Below, piece by piece: positions 54,729 to 64,000 of a stretch of 64,000 nucleotides of DNA. Each line of letters begins with the position of its first letter. Position 1 is the first letter of the stretch. The position numbers and the translations under genes were made by a program. Under the pieces are notes generated by a model. That model worked only from the letters and a program-made list of their open reading frames with translations, did no database searches and had not been told where the DNA came from. Origin of the DNA: Acetobacter ghanensis (GTDB lineage Bacteria; Pseudomonadota; Alphaproteobacteria; Acetobacterales; Acetobacteraceae); contig NZ_LN609302.1 in the NCBI RefSeq assembly GCF_001499675.1, forward strand, positions 1,401,896-1,465,895, read 5' to 3'.

Positions 54729-55634
54729 GTGTTTTTGCGGCAACTCAGTTATCTGATCGCATTGGACCAGCACCGGCACTTCTCACGCGCGGCGCAGGCA
54801 TGTGGTGTGTCTCAGCCTGCTCTTTCTTCTGCTATCCGGCAGTTGGAAAACGAGCTGGGTATTACCATCATCAACCGGAACCGGCGGTTTTTTGGGCTGA
54901 CGGAGGAAGGGCAGCGCGTTCTTATATGGGCGCGGAAGACTCTGGCAGATCTGGATAGTCTGCGGCAGGAAGCTGCGTTTGCGCAGGATATTGCCGGTGG
55001 TTCCATCTCCATAGGCGTCATGCCGCAGGGGGTGCCGGTTGTGCCAGTGCTGCTGGAGCATTTTCGGAACGCCGTGCCCGCCTTGCAGGTGGATGTTACT
55101 GTTTACCCTAATGCAGAAATTCTGCATCAACTCAGGGAACATCGCATTCAGCTTGGGCTTATGTATCTGGATCAGGTTCCCAAGGGAGGGCCGTTTCAGG
55201 TCCAGCGTCTTTATGCCGAACGTTATGTGCTGATCGCGTCCGCATCCATTCCTCTGCCAGCCAAACTGGTTTGTGGGTGGGAGGATGCGGCAGACCTGCC
55301 TCTGGGGCTGCTTAGCCGGAATATGCACAGCAGGCAGGTTGTGGATGCCTGTTTTGCACAGGCCGGTGTAACGCCACGGGTCATGCTGGAAACCAATGTG
55401 CTCGAATTGCTGCACGCGGAAATTCTGAGCGGCAAGGTTGCCGGGATCATGCCTGTTTCCGCCTTGCCGGAGCGTGTGGGGTTTATGGCGGCTTTACAGG
55501 TACGCAGGCTGGACCCGTCTCCCACGCCAGAAGTGGGGTTGCTCCGCCTGAACCAAGCCAATTCCACGGCGTTGCAGGCAAGGCTGTGGCATGTTTCTAC
55601 TAGTCTGCAACTGGATGATATTTATACCGTTTAG
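54729..55634 (+). CDS. LysR-family transcription regulator
   Basis: 301 residues from GTG 54729, with AAGGAG about 10 bases upstream. The N-terminal helix-turn-helix (FLRQLSYLIALDQHRHFSRAAQACGVSQPALSSAIRQLE in outline, residues 2-40) precedes a substrate-binding domain (about 90-300). Downstream on the same strand, after 116 bases, is a FUSC-type transporter, which could be its target; LysR regulators next to AaeB-like exporters are known (AaeR in E. coli). Confidence 0.88.
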   Translation: MFLRQLSYLIALDQHRHFSRAAQACGVSQPALSSAIRQLENELGITIINRNRRFFGLTEEGQRVLIWARKTLADLDSLRQEAAFAQDIAGGSISIGVMPQGVPVVPVLLEHFRNAVPALQVDVTVYPNAEILHQLREHRIQLGLMYLDQVPKGGPFQVQRLYAERYVLIASASIPLPAKLVCGWEDAADLPLGLLSRNMHSRQVVDACFAQAGVTPRVMLETNVLELLHAEILSGKVAGIMPVSALPERVGFMAALQVRRLDPSPTPEVGLLRLNQANSTALQARLWHVSTSLQLDDIYTV

Positions 55635-55750
55635 CGTATTGGGCCTCTGATATAAGTTTTGTTTATGATCTGATCAGAACAAACGCTTGGACTTATGGTG
55701 CCTATCTGAACATCGTGCCGTTTTTTCCGGTTGGCAGAGCAAGACGCACC

Positions 55751-57670
55751 ATGAGCAAAATGGACCCCAACCCCGGTATGCCAGAAGTTCATCGGTGGGG
55801 GAGTGTGCCGCTGTCGGCTCTGTGGCGTGCGTTTACGGCCCATCAGGCTGGTAAGCTCAAATGGCTTATCGCTCCCTCTTGGGGGGATGTGGCGTTTGCT
55901 GTGCGTTCGGCGCTAGCAGCGGGGCTTTCCCTCGTTATCGCCATGGCCATGGAGTTGGACAGCCCCCAGTGGGCGCCGCTTACGGTGTGGGTGGTTGCGC
56001 AGTCCTCCCGCGGGGAGAGCCTGTCCAAGGCGCGCTGGCGTATTGCTGGCACAGTTTTGGGCTGTTGTGTGGCCGTGGCGCTTATTGCCGCTTTACCGCA
56101 AAGCCCTGCTCTGTTTTTTGGTGTTCTCGCTGGCTGGATTGGCCTGTGTTGCGGCATGGCTACGTTTTTGGAGGGGTACAAGGCCTACGGGCTGGTGCTA
56201 ACCGGGTTTACCTCCGCCATTGTAGCAACCGGCGCCATTATGCAGCCGGATCAGGTGTTTGATATCGCCATGGCGCGCGGCACCTATATTGTGCTGGGTG
56301 TGGTGTGCGAAGCCCTGCTGGCTTTGCTGTTTATGCCCGGTTTGCAGGCCCGCGCCCGAGCACGGCTTAAGGCTCGGCTGGATGATGCGCAGATGCTGGT
56401 GCGTAAACGGGTGGCTTGTCTGGTGGAAGGGCACCCAACAACCGATCTGGATCAAAGCCCGTTACTGACAGAGCTGACAAACGCAGGCAGCCGGATAGAA
56501 TACGATGCGCTGGAAGCCGGTGGTTATGGCCACATGGCTGACCACGCCCGTGCCGCTTTGGCCGGGTTGCTGGTTATGCTTGCGCGGGCAGAGGGGCTGG
56601 CAACCCTCAATTTGCTCCCGGCCAGTAAGGTACCCCCATCCATCCGCAAGGATGAACGGGCCATCAACCTGCATATTGATGCGTGTCTGACGCATAGACG
56701 AGGGGACCATTTCCGTTTTCGTATCCGTTCACGCAGGCATACGCTGGAAGCGGTTGAAAACGGGGTGCGGGCCTGTGCGGGTATTCTGGTCGGCTGGTTG
56801 CTGTGGGAGGTCACGGCATGGCCTGCCGGGCCAACCTTTATGTCACTTCTGGCGCTTGTTTATGGCCTGCTGGCAACGCGGGAAAACCCTGTTGTGGCTT
56901 CGGCTCCGTTTTTTCGGGGGGCGGTGTGGTGTGTTCTGGTGGCCGGGGTGTATGTGGCCTTGGTGCTGCCAGCCCTTAACACGCCCGAACTGCTAGTGCT
57001 GCTGCTGATGGTGCCTATGGTCATAGGCGGGCTTGCGGCCAGAAACCCGGCAACGGCGGGTTATGCTTTTTCCTTCAACATGTTTCTACCTGTGTTGATG
57101 GGGCCAGATAATCAGGGACGATATGATGAGGTTTCGTTCCTGAACACGGCGATGGCATTTTTGGGCGCTGTGCTGGTGGCTGGTTGGACATACCGGACTG
57201 TTCTGCCCTTTCGGCTGGATTCCCATATGCTGCGCACGGCACGCTGGACCAGCAGGCAGTTGCAGGAGCTGGCCTCCCTTAACAGCCGCGTATCCGTTTA
57301 TCAGTGGTTGTCGGGAAATGCGGATAGTCTGGTGCGTATTGTGCGTAACGCACAGGGTATTCCTGCCGAGCAGCGTAACGCGTTTGCCCGCCAGCAGTTT
57401 TCCGGCATGGTGAGCGGTATGCACGTCATTCTGCTGCGGGAGCTGGCGGATGCGCCCACAACACCACATGCCGTGCAACAGGCGCTCCGTGCTTTTTTGC
57501 GGCATTGGGAGCATGATGATGGTGCGGTGGTGACCCAGCAGGCGGCGGTTACAGCACGCTGGCTGAGCAGGCAGATTGAGCGTATGCCGCCGGAACAGCA
57601 GGAAATATTTGACCACGCACTGGTCAGCCTCAGGCTTCTGGCCTGCGCACAGCCTGTGGACCTGCCATAA
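55751..57670 (+). CDS. FUSC/AaeB-like inner-membrane transporter
   Basis: 639 residues from ATG 55751. Two blocks of about five to six hydrophobic helices (about 50-200 and 340-490) flank a cytoplasmic region, with the FUSC pattern SPQWAPLTVWVVAQSSRGESLSKARWRIAGTVLG in outline after helix 1. AaeB relatives export aromatic carboxylic acids. The substrate is unknown. No membrane-fusion partner gene is adjacent. Confidence 0.82.
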   Translation: MSKMDPNPGMPEVHRWGSVPLSALWRAFTAHQAGKLKWLIAPSWGDVAFAVRSALAAGLSLVIAMAMELDSPQWAPLTVWVVAQSSRGESLSKARWRIAGTVLGCCVAVALIAALPQSPALFFGVLAGWIGLCCGMATFLEGYKAYGLVLTGFTSAIVATGAIMQPDQVFDIAMARGTYIVLGVVCEALLALLFMPGLQARARARLKARLDDAQMLVRKRVACLVEGHPTTDLDQSPLLTELTNAGSRIEYDALEAGGYGHMADHARAALAGLLVMLARAEGLATLNLLPASKVPPSIRKDERAINLHIDACLTHRRGDHFRFRIRSRRHTLEAVENGVRACAGILVGWLLWEVTAWPAGPTFMSLLALVYGLLATRENPVVASAPFFRGAVWCVLVAGVYVALVLPALNTPELLVLLLMVPMVIGGLAARNPATAGYAFSFNMFLPVLMGPDNQGRYDEVSFLNTAMAFLGAVLVAGWTYRTVLPFRLDSHMLRTARWTSRQLQELASLNSRVSVYQWLSGNADSLVRIVRNAQGIPAEQRNAFARQQFSGMVSGMHVILLRELADAPTTPHAVQQALRAFLRHWEHDDGAVVTQQAAVTARWLSRQIERMPPEQQEIFDHALVSLRLLACAQPVDLP

Positions 57671-57697
57671 AAAAGGGGATGCCGGAAGCATCCCCTA
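57668..57697 (-). terminator. Terminator of the isocitrate dehydrogenase gene
   Basis: AGGGGATGC (57674-57682) and GCATCCCCT (57688-57696) form a perfect 9-bp stem. On the minus strand it is followed by TTTTTTAT; on the plus strand no T-run follows. Confidence 0.85.
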
Positions 57698-57748
57698 ACA
57701 GACCCATTCCGCCGCCGGGCAAGCCAGAAGCGGAATGAGAGCCGGTGT

Positions 57749-58779
57749 TTAGCCCAGCCCCTGCTTGAGGGCGGCCGTCAGCTCCTTGGACGTGGCGTTG
57801 CCGCCCAGATCCTTGGTGCGGACACCGCCTTCGGTGATCACTTTCTTGATCGCGGCATCAATGCGGTCGGCCTGCTTGTTGTGGCCAACATGGCGCAGCA
57901 TCATAACCGCAGCCAGCAGCAGAGCCAGCGGGTTGGCAATGCCTTTGCCTGCAATGTCGGGGGCAGAGCCATGAACGGCTTCAAACACAGCGGCTTTTTC
58001 GCCAATGTTCGCACCCGGGGCCATGCCCAGCCCGCCAACCAGGCCAGCGGTCAGATCGGACAGAATGTCCCCAAACAGGTTGGTGGTCACCACAACATCA
58101 AACTGCCACGGGTTGATGACGAGCTGCATGGCGCAGGCATCCACAATCCGTTCGTTAAAGGCGATGCGGCCTTTGTATTCCTCGGCAACCTTGCGGCCTT
58201 CTTCAAGGAACAGCCCGGTCAGCAGCTTGAGAATGTTGGCCTTATGCACGATCGTAACCGTCTTGCGGTTGTTCTTGACGGCATATTCAAAGGCGTATTT
58301 GACAATCCGGCGGCATTCGGCGCGGGAGGTAAAGCCAGAGCTCAGAGCAATGCCCTTGGGGTCTTCACCCACAGGGATGTAGTGCTCCATGGCGGCGTAG
58401 TAGCCTTCCAGGTTCTCACGGAAGAGAACGAGGTCAATGTCTTCAAACCGGCCACCGGGCACAATGGTCTTGGTGGGGCGCAGGTTGGCGAACAAACCAA
58501 ATTCCTGCCGGAGCGTTACATTGATGGACTTGAAGCCACCCCAACCGGTGTGGTCAGCGGGCCTTTCAGGGCAAGGCCCGTACGGCGGATGCTCTCAATG
58601 GTCTGCTTTGGCAGCGGGTCGTTAACCGCATCTACACCAGCCATGCCGGCCAGCTGACGGTCCCATACAAACGGGGCCTCAACTGCGTCCAGAATTTCTA
58701 TAACCGATTCAACAATTTCAGGGCCAATGCCATCACCGGGAATAAGTGTGGCGGGAATGGTCTTGCTATGTGCTGTCAT
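57749..58779 (-). pseudogene. NAD-type isocitrate dehydrogenase, broken by one missing base
   Basis: Two minus frames, 58779-58516 and the frame ending at 57749, make one protein of 343 aa once a base is added. The first begins MTAHSKTIPATLIPGDGIGP. At the C4 run 58539-58542 (G4 on the coding strand), one more G turns PVGVASSPSM-stop into PVGGGFKSINVTLRQEFGL, restoring the substrate site S-x2-N-x2-LR and NLRP. Later motifs VDACAMQLV, TTNLFGDILSDL and EAVHGSAPDIAGKGIANP confirm the isocitrate/isopropylmalate family; the short NAD-dependent isocitrate form fits best. The TCA enzyme would be lost if the lesion is real, so a sequencing error is likely. Confidence 0.88.
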
Positions 58780-58876
58780 ACTGAGAAGCTCCCTTCAACT
58801 TCGCTGCCTGTTCTGCGCTTCTTTGGTCAGTCAGGCGATTCCCAATTACGTGACCATTGGACGTAAAGGTTTGGTA

Positions 58877-60673
58877 TCACGCCTTATTGAGGGGTGCACA
58901 GGCCGTTTGCAGCCATTTTTGTGCATCTGAGGGCAGGTGGGGGCCAATCCGTTGCAAGATTTCTGCATGGTAGCCATCCAGCAGGGCGGTATCTGCCGCG
59001 CCTAGAATGGCCGGGTCTATTAGCCGCCGGTCAAAGGGGGCGAGGGTCAGGGTCTCAAATTCCAAAAATGGTCGTGTGGAGTCCGCTGTGCTGGCCGCGC
59101 GGACCATCATGAGCGTTTCCAGTCGGATACCGTAAGCTCCGGGCAGGTAAAAACCCGGCTCGTTGGAGAGCACCATGCCTTCCTGCAATGCAATGGCCGA
59201 AGGCGCTTTGGAAATGCGGGCCGGACCTTCATGCACGGATAAAAAGCTGCCAACGCCGTGCCCCGTTCCGTGGTCAAAGTCCAACCCGGCCTGCCACAGG
59301 TCATACCGGGCCAGAGCATCCAGCGCGTGGCCCTTGGTACCGATGGGAAAACGCGCATGACCAAGGCGCAGGTTGCCTTTAAGCACACGGGTAAAAGCGT
59401 CTTTTAACTCGGGCGGAGGGGTGTTAGGGCCGGTCCAGAGTGTGCGGGTGACGTCGGTTGTGCCATCGGGGTACTGGCCGCCGCTATCAATCAGGTACAC
59501 TTCGTCGGGCTGGAGGGGGCGGTTGCTCTGCTCCGTAACACGGTAATGAATAACAGCCCCATTTGGCCCCGTACCAGAAATGGCGGGAAATGAATCCTCC
59601 ACATAGCCTTGTGCTTCTCGGCGGAAGGCCGTTAACCGCTCGGCGGCATCCAGTTCGGTTGTTGAGGTGGCGTGGGTGTCCATCCAGTGTAAAAAGCGGC
59701 ACAGAGCAACGCCATCCCGCAGATGAGCGGCGCGCATACCCTGCTGCTCAACCGTGTTTTTGCAGGCTTTAGGGAGCAGGCATGGGTCCGGGGTAGGAAC
59801 AACGGTTGCGTTGTGGTGGCCCAGAATTTGCGTAAACCACACAGCATTGCTTGCCGGGTCCACGCCAACGGTACGCCCCGCCAGTGAGGCCAGCACTTTT
59901 TCCATGTCATCAGGGGCATTGAGGCGCACATCCGCCCCTAGCCATGCTTCAACATCGGCAGGAATTTTGCTCCGCTGGATAATCAGGTCCACGGTTGTAT
60001 CCGCATGGAGAATGGCAAAGGCCAACACCACGGGTGTGCAGGGAATATCCGCCCCCCGAATATTCAACAGCCATGCAATGGAGGCGGAATCGCTTAATAC
60101 AGCGGCATCTTGCCCAAGGGTGCGCAGGGTGTGAGCAAGGCGTTCGCGCTTGCTGGCCGAACTTTCGCCCGCGTATTGCAATGGGTGGATAAAGGCCGGG
60201 CCTGCGGGCAGGGGTGGACGGTCGGACCAAATGGCATCGACCAGATTATGCGGGGTGGGAGAAAGTGAAAGCTGGACCTGTTGCAGATAAGGCGTCAGTT
60301 CGGCCTGACTCATAATGCGTGGGTCATAACCAATAACCGCGCCGGGGTGCGCATGGGTGCCCAGCCATGTAGCGGGTGGAAGCTGGCCACTATGCACGCG
60401 CTCCCAACAGGAGGCATCCACCTGCTGGTCCATTTGCGTAATGTAGCGGCCATCAGAAAAAACAGCAGCTTTGTCGGCCAGAACAATGGCGGTCCCTGCG
60501 CTGCCGGTAAAGCCGCTTATCCACGCCAGTCTTTCAGCGCAGGCGGGCGTATATTCGCCCAGAAATTCATCACCATGCGGAATAATAAGGCCATCCAGGC
60601 CATTCTGGCTCATAAGTGCGCGCAGAGAGGTCAGTCTGGTCATGGATAAAGAGGCCAAGGTGCTACTCCGCAT
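58877..60673 (-). CDS. Aminopeptidase P-family metallopeptidase (M24B)
   Basis: 598 residues, or 588 from ATG 60643. Two creatinase-like N-domains (about 12-310) precede the pita-bread catalytic domain: metal ligands in LIDSGGQYPDGTTDVTRT (two Asp), HGTGHGVGSFLSVHEGP (His), LSNEPGFY and LETLMMV (Glu). It removes an N-terminal residue before proline and needs Mn2+ or similar. The large size with an extra N-domain resembles eukaryotic-type Xaa-Pro aminopeptidase 1. 74 bases after the prmA stop. Confidence 0.92.
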   Translation of the reverse strand: MRSSTLASLSMTRLTSLRALMSQNGLDGLIIPHGDEFLGEYTPACAERLAWISGFTGSAGTAIVLADKAAVFSDGRYITQMDQQVDASCWERVHSGQLPPATWLGTHAHPGAVIGYDPRIMSQAELTPYLQQVQLSLSPTPHNLVDAIWSDRPPLPAGPAFIHPLQYAGESSASKRERLAHTLRTLGQDAAVLSDSASIAWLLNIRGADIPCTPVVLAFAILHADTTVDLIIQRSKIPADVEAWLGADVRLNAPDDMEKVLASLAGRTVGVDPASNAVWFTQILGHHNATVVPTPDPCLLPKACKNTVEQQGMRAAHLRDGVALCRFLHWMDTHATSTTELDAAERLTAFRREAQGYVEDSFPAISGTGPNGAVIHYRVTEQSNRPLQPDEVYLIDSGGQYPDGTTDVTRTLWTGPNTPPPELKDAFTRVLKGNLRLGHARFPIGTKGHALDALARYDLWQAGLDFDHGTGHGVGSFLSVHEGPARISKAPSAIALQEGMVLSNEPGFYLPGAYGIRLETLMMVRAASTADSTRPFLEFETLTLAPFDRRLIDPAILGAADTALLDGYHAEILQRIGPHLPSDAQKWLQTACAPLNKA

Positions 60674-60746
60674 AGATGATGAAAAAAGGGGGAGAACAGG
60701 TCAGACGTTACGGACTGACCTGCATGGTAAGAAAGTCAGAACAACG

Positions 60747-61661
60747 TCAAACGGCAGGCTTTCCGGCCGGACGACGGAGGATAAGCGTTGCCCAGTCCCC
60801 TTCGGTCAGGACCTGTTCAAGCACAAGTCCCTGCCTGCGGTGGGCGGCCAGCACCATGCGGACCTGCGTTTGCAGCAGGCCTGCCAGAATAACCGTACCA
60901 CCGGGAGCCAGAGCCTGTGCCAGATCCTTGGCCATAAGGCACAAAGGGCGTGCCAGAATATTGGCAAAAACCAGATCATAAGGTGCATTGCGGCGGATGG
61001 CGGGGGTTTGCCAGCCATTGCCAAGGCGGCATGTCAGAGCGCGGTTCAGCCGGTTGCGGCGCGCATTCTGGGCGGAAACACGGACAGACCACGGTTCAAT
61101 ATCTACAGCCAGTACCTTCTGGTGCAGCAGGGCCGCAGCAGCCATGGCCAGAATACCGGTACCACAACCAAGGTCCAGAATACGGCGGGGGTGGCGGTGC
61201 GCTATACGTTCCAACGCACGCAGGCAGCCGCGGGTGGAACCATGTTCGCCCGAGCCAAAAGCAACACCAGCATCCAGTGTTAGCACAATGCGGGTGGCCT
61301 CGGGCGCATCGGGCAAGTGGGTGCCGCGGATAACAAACCGTTTGCCAACCTGCTGTTCGGGGAATGCCTCGTACGTACGGGCAAGCCAGCCCTCGGCTTC
61401 GGTTGCTGTGCGTTCCAGCGTAGCGGAAACGCCGCTTGTCAGTTCGGCCAGCATTAGTGCCAGCGCCAGATCATCTTCCTGATGCCCGGTGTCTTTTACG
61501 CCTTCAACCCGCCACAGGGTACCTTCCGGGTTGGCTTCAAAAATCCCAACCGTGGTGCATACGCTGCCAATGGCGTTTTCGTACGATTCCACGGCGGCTT
61601 CGGGCACGGTAACAGAAATGGTTTCCAGGCTGGTTGCGTGGCGGCGGGGAGGAGGGGCCAT
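60747..61661 (-). CDS. prmA: Ribosomal protein L11 methyltransferase PrmA
   Basis: 304 residues. The N-terminal substrate-recognition part is followed by the SAM domain: GVAFGSGEHGSTRGCLRAL, ILDLGCGTGILAMAAA, LAVDIEPWSVRVSAQNA, and DLVFANILARPL (catalytic-loop region). It trimethylates L11. Its ATG at 61661 overlaps the uvrD TAA by one base (TAATG). Confidence 0.93.
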   Translation of the reverse strand: MAPPPRRHATSLETISVTVPEAAVESYENAIGSVCTTVGIFEANPEGTLWRVEGVKDTGHQEDDLALALMLAELTSGVSATLERTATEAEGWLARTYEAFPEQQVGKRFVIRGTHLPDAPEATRIVLTLDAGVAFGSGEHGSTRGCLRALERIAHRHPRRILDLGCGTGILAMAAAALLHQKVLAVDIEPWSVRVSAQNARRNRLNRALTCRLGNGWQTPAIRRNAPYDLVFANILARPLCLMAKDLAQALAPGGTVILAGLLQTQVRMVLAAHRRQGLVLEQVLTEGDWATLILRRPAGKPAV

Positions 61662-63883
61662 TATAATTTCTCGATAAAGGAGGAAAGAAGTCGTTTTGTT
61701 CCCGCGTTTTCAAACGCGATTTCCAGGTGGTTGCGGTCTGCCGCAATGACAATACCCACGCCAAAACGCGGATGGCGGACATGCTCGCCAAGCTGAAAAG
61801 CAGGTTCGGCCTCGGCCTGCCGTTTGCGTCTGGCAACAAGGGGGCCGTTGTCAAACACACTGTCCTCGGCAAATAGGCCGCGGCGGTTGCTGCCGCCTTC
61901 ATTTTTGCGGGTAATATGCGCGTCTGGCAGTTCGTCCAGAAAACGGCTGGGCATGGATGGCTGCCAGTTGGCATAGATACGGCGGCTTCCGGCATGGAAG
62001 ATCATGGCCTGCTTGCGTGCGCGGGTAATGCCCACATAGGCAAGGCGGCGTTCCTCCTCCAGCCCCTTAAGGCCCCCTTCATCCAGTGTGCGCTGGGAGG
62101 GAAAAACGCCTTCCTCCCAGCCGGGCAGGAAGACGGTGTCAAATTCCAGCCCCTTGGCGCCGTGGAGCGTCATAATGGACAGTTTGGCGTCCTGCGCTTT
62201 TTCGTCCGTCTCCATAACAAGGGAGACATGCTCCAAAAATTCGCCCAGCGTGCCAAAGTCGGCCAGTGCGCGCACCAGTTCCTTCAGGTTTTCAAGGCGT
62301 CCGGGTGCTTCGGGCGAGCGGTCAAGACGCCACATTTCCAGATAGCCGCTTTCTTCCAGCAGGTGCTCAACCGCCAGAACATGCCCCTCACGCGCCAGAA
62401 TCTCACGCGTGCTGTTCAGGGCGTCAACAAGAACGCGGAGCTGGTTGGCCGATTTGCCTTTGAGCTGCCCGTTGTCCAGCATGGTTTCGGTTGCCATACT
62501 GACCGACGTATTGGCAAAGCGGGCCGCCTCGCGCAGTTTTTGCAGGCTGGCAGGGCCAACGCCGCGTTTTGGCACGTTGATGATGCGCTCAAACGCCAGA
62601 TCATCCGCAGGTTGATGGACAACACGCATATAGGCCAGTGCATCACGTATTTCCGCCCGTTCGTAAAAACGGAGCCCGCCAACAATGCGGTAGGGCAGGC
62701 CGGTCTGCACAAGCCGTTCCTCAAATGCACGGGTCTGAAAACCCGCGCGGACCAGAATGGCCATTTCGGCCAGAGACTGCCCTTTGTGGTGGAGCCGCTC
62801 GGCTATGTCACACACGTTGCGGGCCTCGGCATCCGAATCCCATACGCTGGTGACCAGTACTTTCTCGCCATCGGAAGGGTCATCTCGCCCGGAGCGGAGG
62901 GTTTTGCCCAGCCTTTCTCCATTATGGGCGATCAGTCCGGCGGCGGCTCCCAGAATGTGGCGGGTTGAGCGGTAGTTCCGTTCCAGCCGCACAATTTTTG
63001 CGCCGGGAAAATCTTTTTCAAACCGTAGGATATTTTCGACTTCCGCACCGCGCCAGGAGTAAATGGACTGGTCGTCATCGCCCACGCAGCAGATATTGGC
63101 GGGGCCATGTTCGTGCTTGGCCAGCAGGCGCAGCCACAGATACTGCACCGTGTTGGTGTCCTGATATTCGTCCACCAGAATGTAGCGGAACATGCGGTGG
63201 TACTGTGCCAGCACATCGGGCCGGGTACGCAGGATTTCGGTCACATGGAGCATCAGGTCGCCAAAATCGCAGGCGTTCAGTTGCAGCAGCCGGGCTTGAT
63301 AGGCCTCGTAAATGGCGCGGGCGTGGCCGTTGGCAAAGTCCGTATCTTCCGACGGTGTTACGCGTGCGGGAGTAAGCCCCCGGTCCTTCCAGCGCTGGAT
63401 AACACCAAGCAGTCCGGGCGCAGGCCAGCGCTTGGTGTCGATCTGCCACGGTTCCATAACCTGTTTGAGCAGGCGTAGCTGGTCGTCGGTATCCAGAATG
63501 GTAAAGTTCTGTGTTAGCCCCGCATATTCAGCGTGGCGGCGTAGCATACGGGCGCACAGGGCATGGAAGGTGCCTAGCCACAACCCTTCTGCCGGAGCCC
63601 CCAGAAGCAGGGCAACACGTTCGCGCATTTCGCGCGCGGCCTTGTTGGTAAAGGTGACTGCCAGAATCTGCCACGGCTTGGCGCGTTCGGTCAGCAGGAT
63701 ATGGGCAAAGCGCGTGGTAAGCACGCGCGTTTTGCCAGTACCAGCACCGGCTAGAACCAGAAGGGGGCCATCCGTTGTTTCGATGGCGGCCCGTTGCTCC
63801 GGATTAAGGCGCGCAAGGTAGGAGGTACCGCTTTGTGGGGCGGCAGGAGAATGCGGGTGAGAAGGGGGCTCGAATGTCGTCAC
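61661..63883 (-). CDS. UvrD/PcrA-family DNA helicase
   Basis: 740 residues from GTG 63883 (start VTTFEPPSH), chosen because the frame upstream of it is low in protein-like signal and AGAGAA precedes it. SF1 motifs in order: Q-motif LNPEQRAAIET, motif I AGAGTGKTRVL, II DEYQDTN, III DDQSIYSWRGAE, IV ERNYRSTRHIL, V TLHGAKGLEFDTVFLPG, VI YVGITRARKQA. 3'-5' unwinding in repair and replication. The C-terminal tail (GEHVRHPRFGVGIV) matches the PcrA/UvrD RNA-polymerase-interaction Tudor-like fold. Coupled to prmA. Confidence 0.94.
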   Translation of the reverse strand: MTTFEPPSHPHSPAAPQSGTSYLARLNPEQRAAIETTDGPLLVLAGAGTGKTRVLTTRFAHILLTERAKPWQILAVTFTNKAAREMRERVALLLGAPAEGLWLGTFHALCARMLRRHAEYAGLTQNFTILDTDDQLRLLKQVMEPWQIDTKRWPAPGLLGVIQRWKDRGLTPARVTPSEDTDFANGHARAIYEAYQARLLQLNACDFGDLMLHVTEILRTRPDVLAQYHRMFRYILVDEYQDTNTVQYLWLRLLAKHEHGPANICCVGDDDQSIYSWRGAEVENILRFEKDFPGAKIVRLERNYRSTRHILGAAAGLIAHNGERLGKTLRSGRDDPSDGEKVLVTSVWDSDAEARNVCDIAERLHHKGQSLAEMAILVRAGFQTRAFEERLVQTGLPYRIVGGLRFYERAEIRDALAYMRVVHQPADDLAFERIINVPKRGVGPASLQKLREAARFANTSVSMATETMLDNGQLKGKSANQLRVLVDALNSTREILAREGHVLAVEHLLEESGYLEMWRLDRSPEAPGRLENLKELVRALADFGTLGEFLEHVSLVMETDEKAQDAKLSIMTLHGAKGLEFDTVFLPGWEEGVFPSQRTLDEGGLKGLEEERRLAYVGITRARKQAMIFHAGSRRIYANWQPSMPSRFLDELPDAHITRKNEGGSNRRGLFAEDSVFDNGPLVARRKRQAEAEPAFQLGEHVRHPRFGVGIVIAADRNHLEIAFENAGTKRLLSSFIEKL

Positions 63884-63930
63884 TATTCTCTTATATAGTG
63901 ATGTCCGCCTCAGGCCAATCGGAGCAATAG

Positions 63931-64000
63931 ATGGCGAAAGCAAAGATGCCGCCAGACCACACACCTACCGCACCGGGCGGAGGGGGAGCAGCTCCCGCGT
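63931..64000 (+). CDS. Start of an unidentified gene (partial)
   Basis: ATG 63931 has GGAG 6 bases upstream and opens a frame to the window edge (MAKAKMPPDHTPTAPGGGGA). It is divergent from uvrD with under 50 bases between. Too short to identify; the Gly/Pro-rich start suggests a flexible N-terminus. Confidence 0.6.
   Translation, partial: MAKAKMPPDHTPTAPGGGGAAPA

Overview
The window looks like chromosomal core DNA from an acetic acid bacterium (Acetobacteraceae, Alphaproteobacteria). The assignment rests on a membrane-type aldehyde dehydrogenase set (three-haem cytochrome c, [2Fe-2S] and Tat-exported molybdopterin subunits), alphaproteobacterial versions of lptF-lptG-lptD-surA-rsmA, minCDE, ftsEX, CarD and hslVU, moderately high GC, and acid-related genes (cyclopropane synthase, HdeD-like protein). 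The genus is not certain; Acetobacter or a close relative is my best guess. I saw no tRNA or rRNA gene, no insertion sequence, no prophage and no CRISPR array.

Layout. 1-1.65 kb: end of an unidentified gene, then rpsF-rpsR-rplI. 1.7-9.8 kb: cfa (+) converging on a minus-strand envelope operon lptF-lptG-lptD-surA-rsmA. 9.9-14.7 kb: porin (-), a long non-coding gap, then an ABC exporter with a GntR/FCD regulator (+). 14.8-16.8 kb: minC-minD-minE (-). 16.9-21.3 kb: glutathione transferase and a frameshifted HI0933-family flavoprotein (+), rsmI (-), and an LpoA-like lipoprotein (+). 21.3-24.6 kb: TPR/glycosyltransferase-like protein, CarD and bestrophin (-). 24.7-29.7 kb: S-formylglutathione hydrolase (+), ftsE-ftsX-ydcF (-), a frameshifted zinc-ribbon membrane protein with 24 perfect hexanucleotide repeats (+), and a small membrane protein (-). 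30-36.1 kb: two overlapping histidine kinase genes, then hslV-hslU-sufE (+). 36.4-40.5 kb: aldehyde dehydrogenase operon (-). 41-46.4 kb: rpmI-rplT, pheS-pheT and an orphan pstS (+). 46.5-48.6 kb: a compact minus-strand operon of lipoprotein, 57-residue membrane protein and peptide-type binding protein. 48.9-57.7 kb: CPA1 antiporter with a CAP-like domain (+), HdeD-like protein (-), rpsD, prfC, a LysR regulator and a FUSC transporter (+). 57.7-63.9 kb: frameshifted NAD-type isocitrate dehydrogenase, aminopeptidase P, prmA and uvrD (-). The first bases of a further + gene end the window.

Most of the window is ordinary housekeeping. The observations most worth a second look are: (a) the zinc-ribbon protein beside ftsEX, whose (CCAGAG)24 tract encodes a (Pro-Glu)24 rod in the restored frame; (b) three genes each broken by exactly one base in a short homopolymer, which is either an assembly-quality signal or real decay; (c) a kinase pair with a degenerate receiver and no DNA-binding output; and (d) an overlapping lipoprotein / micro-membrane-protein / binding-protein operon. 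I did not find a convincing wholly new multi-gene system.
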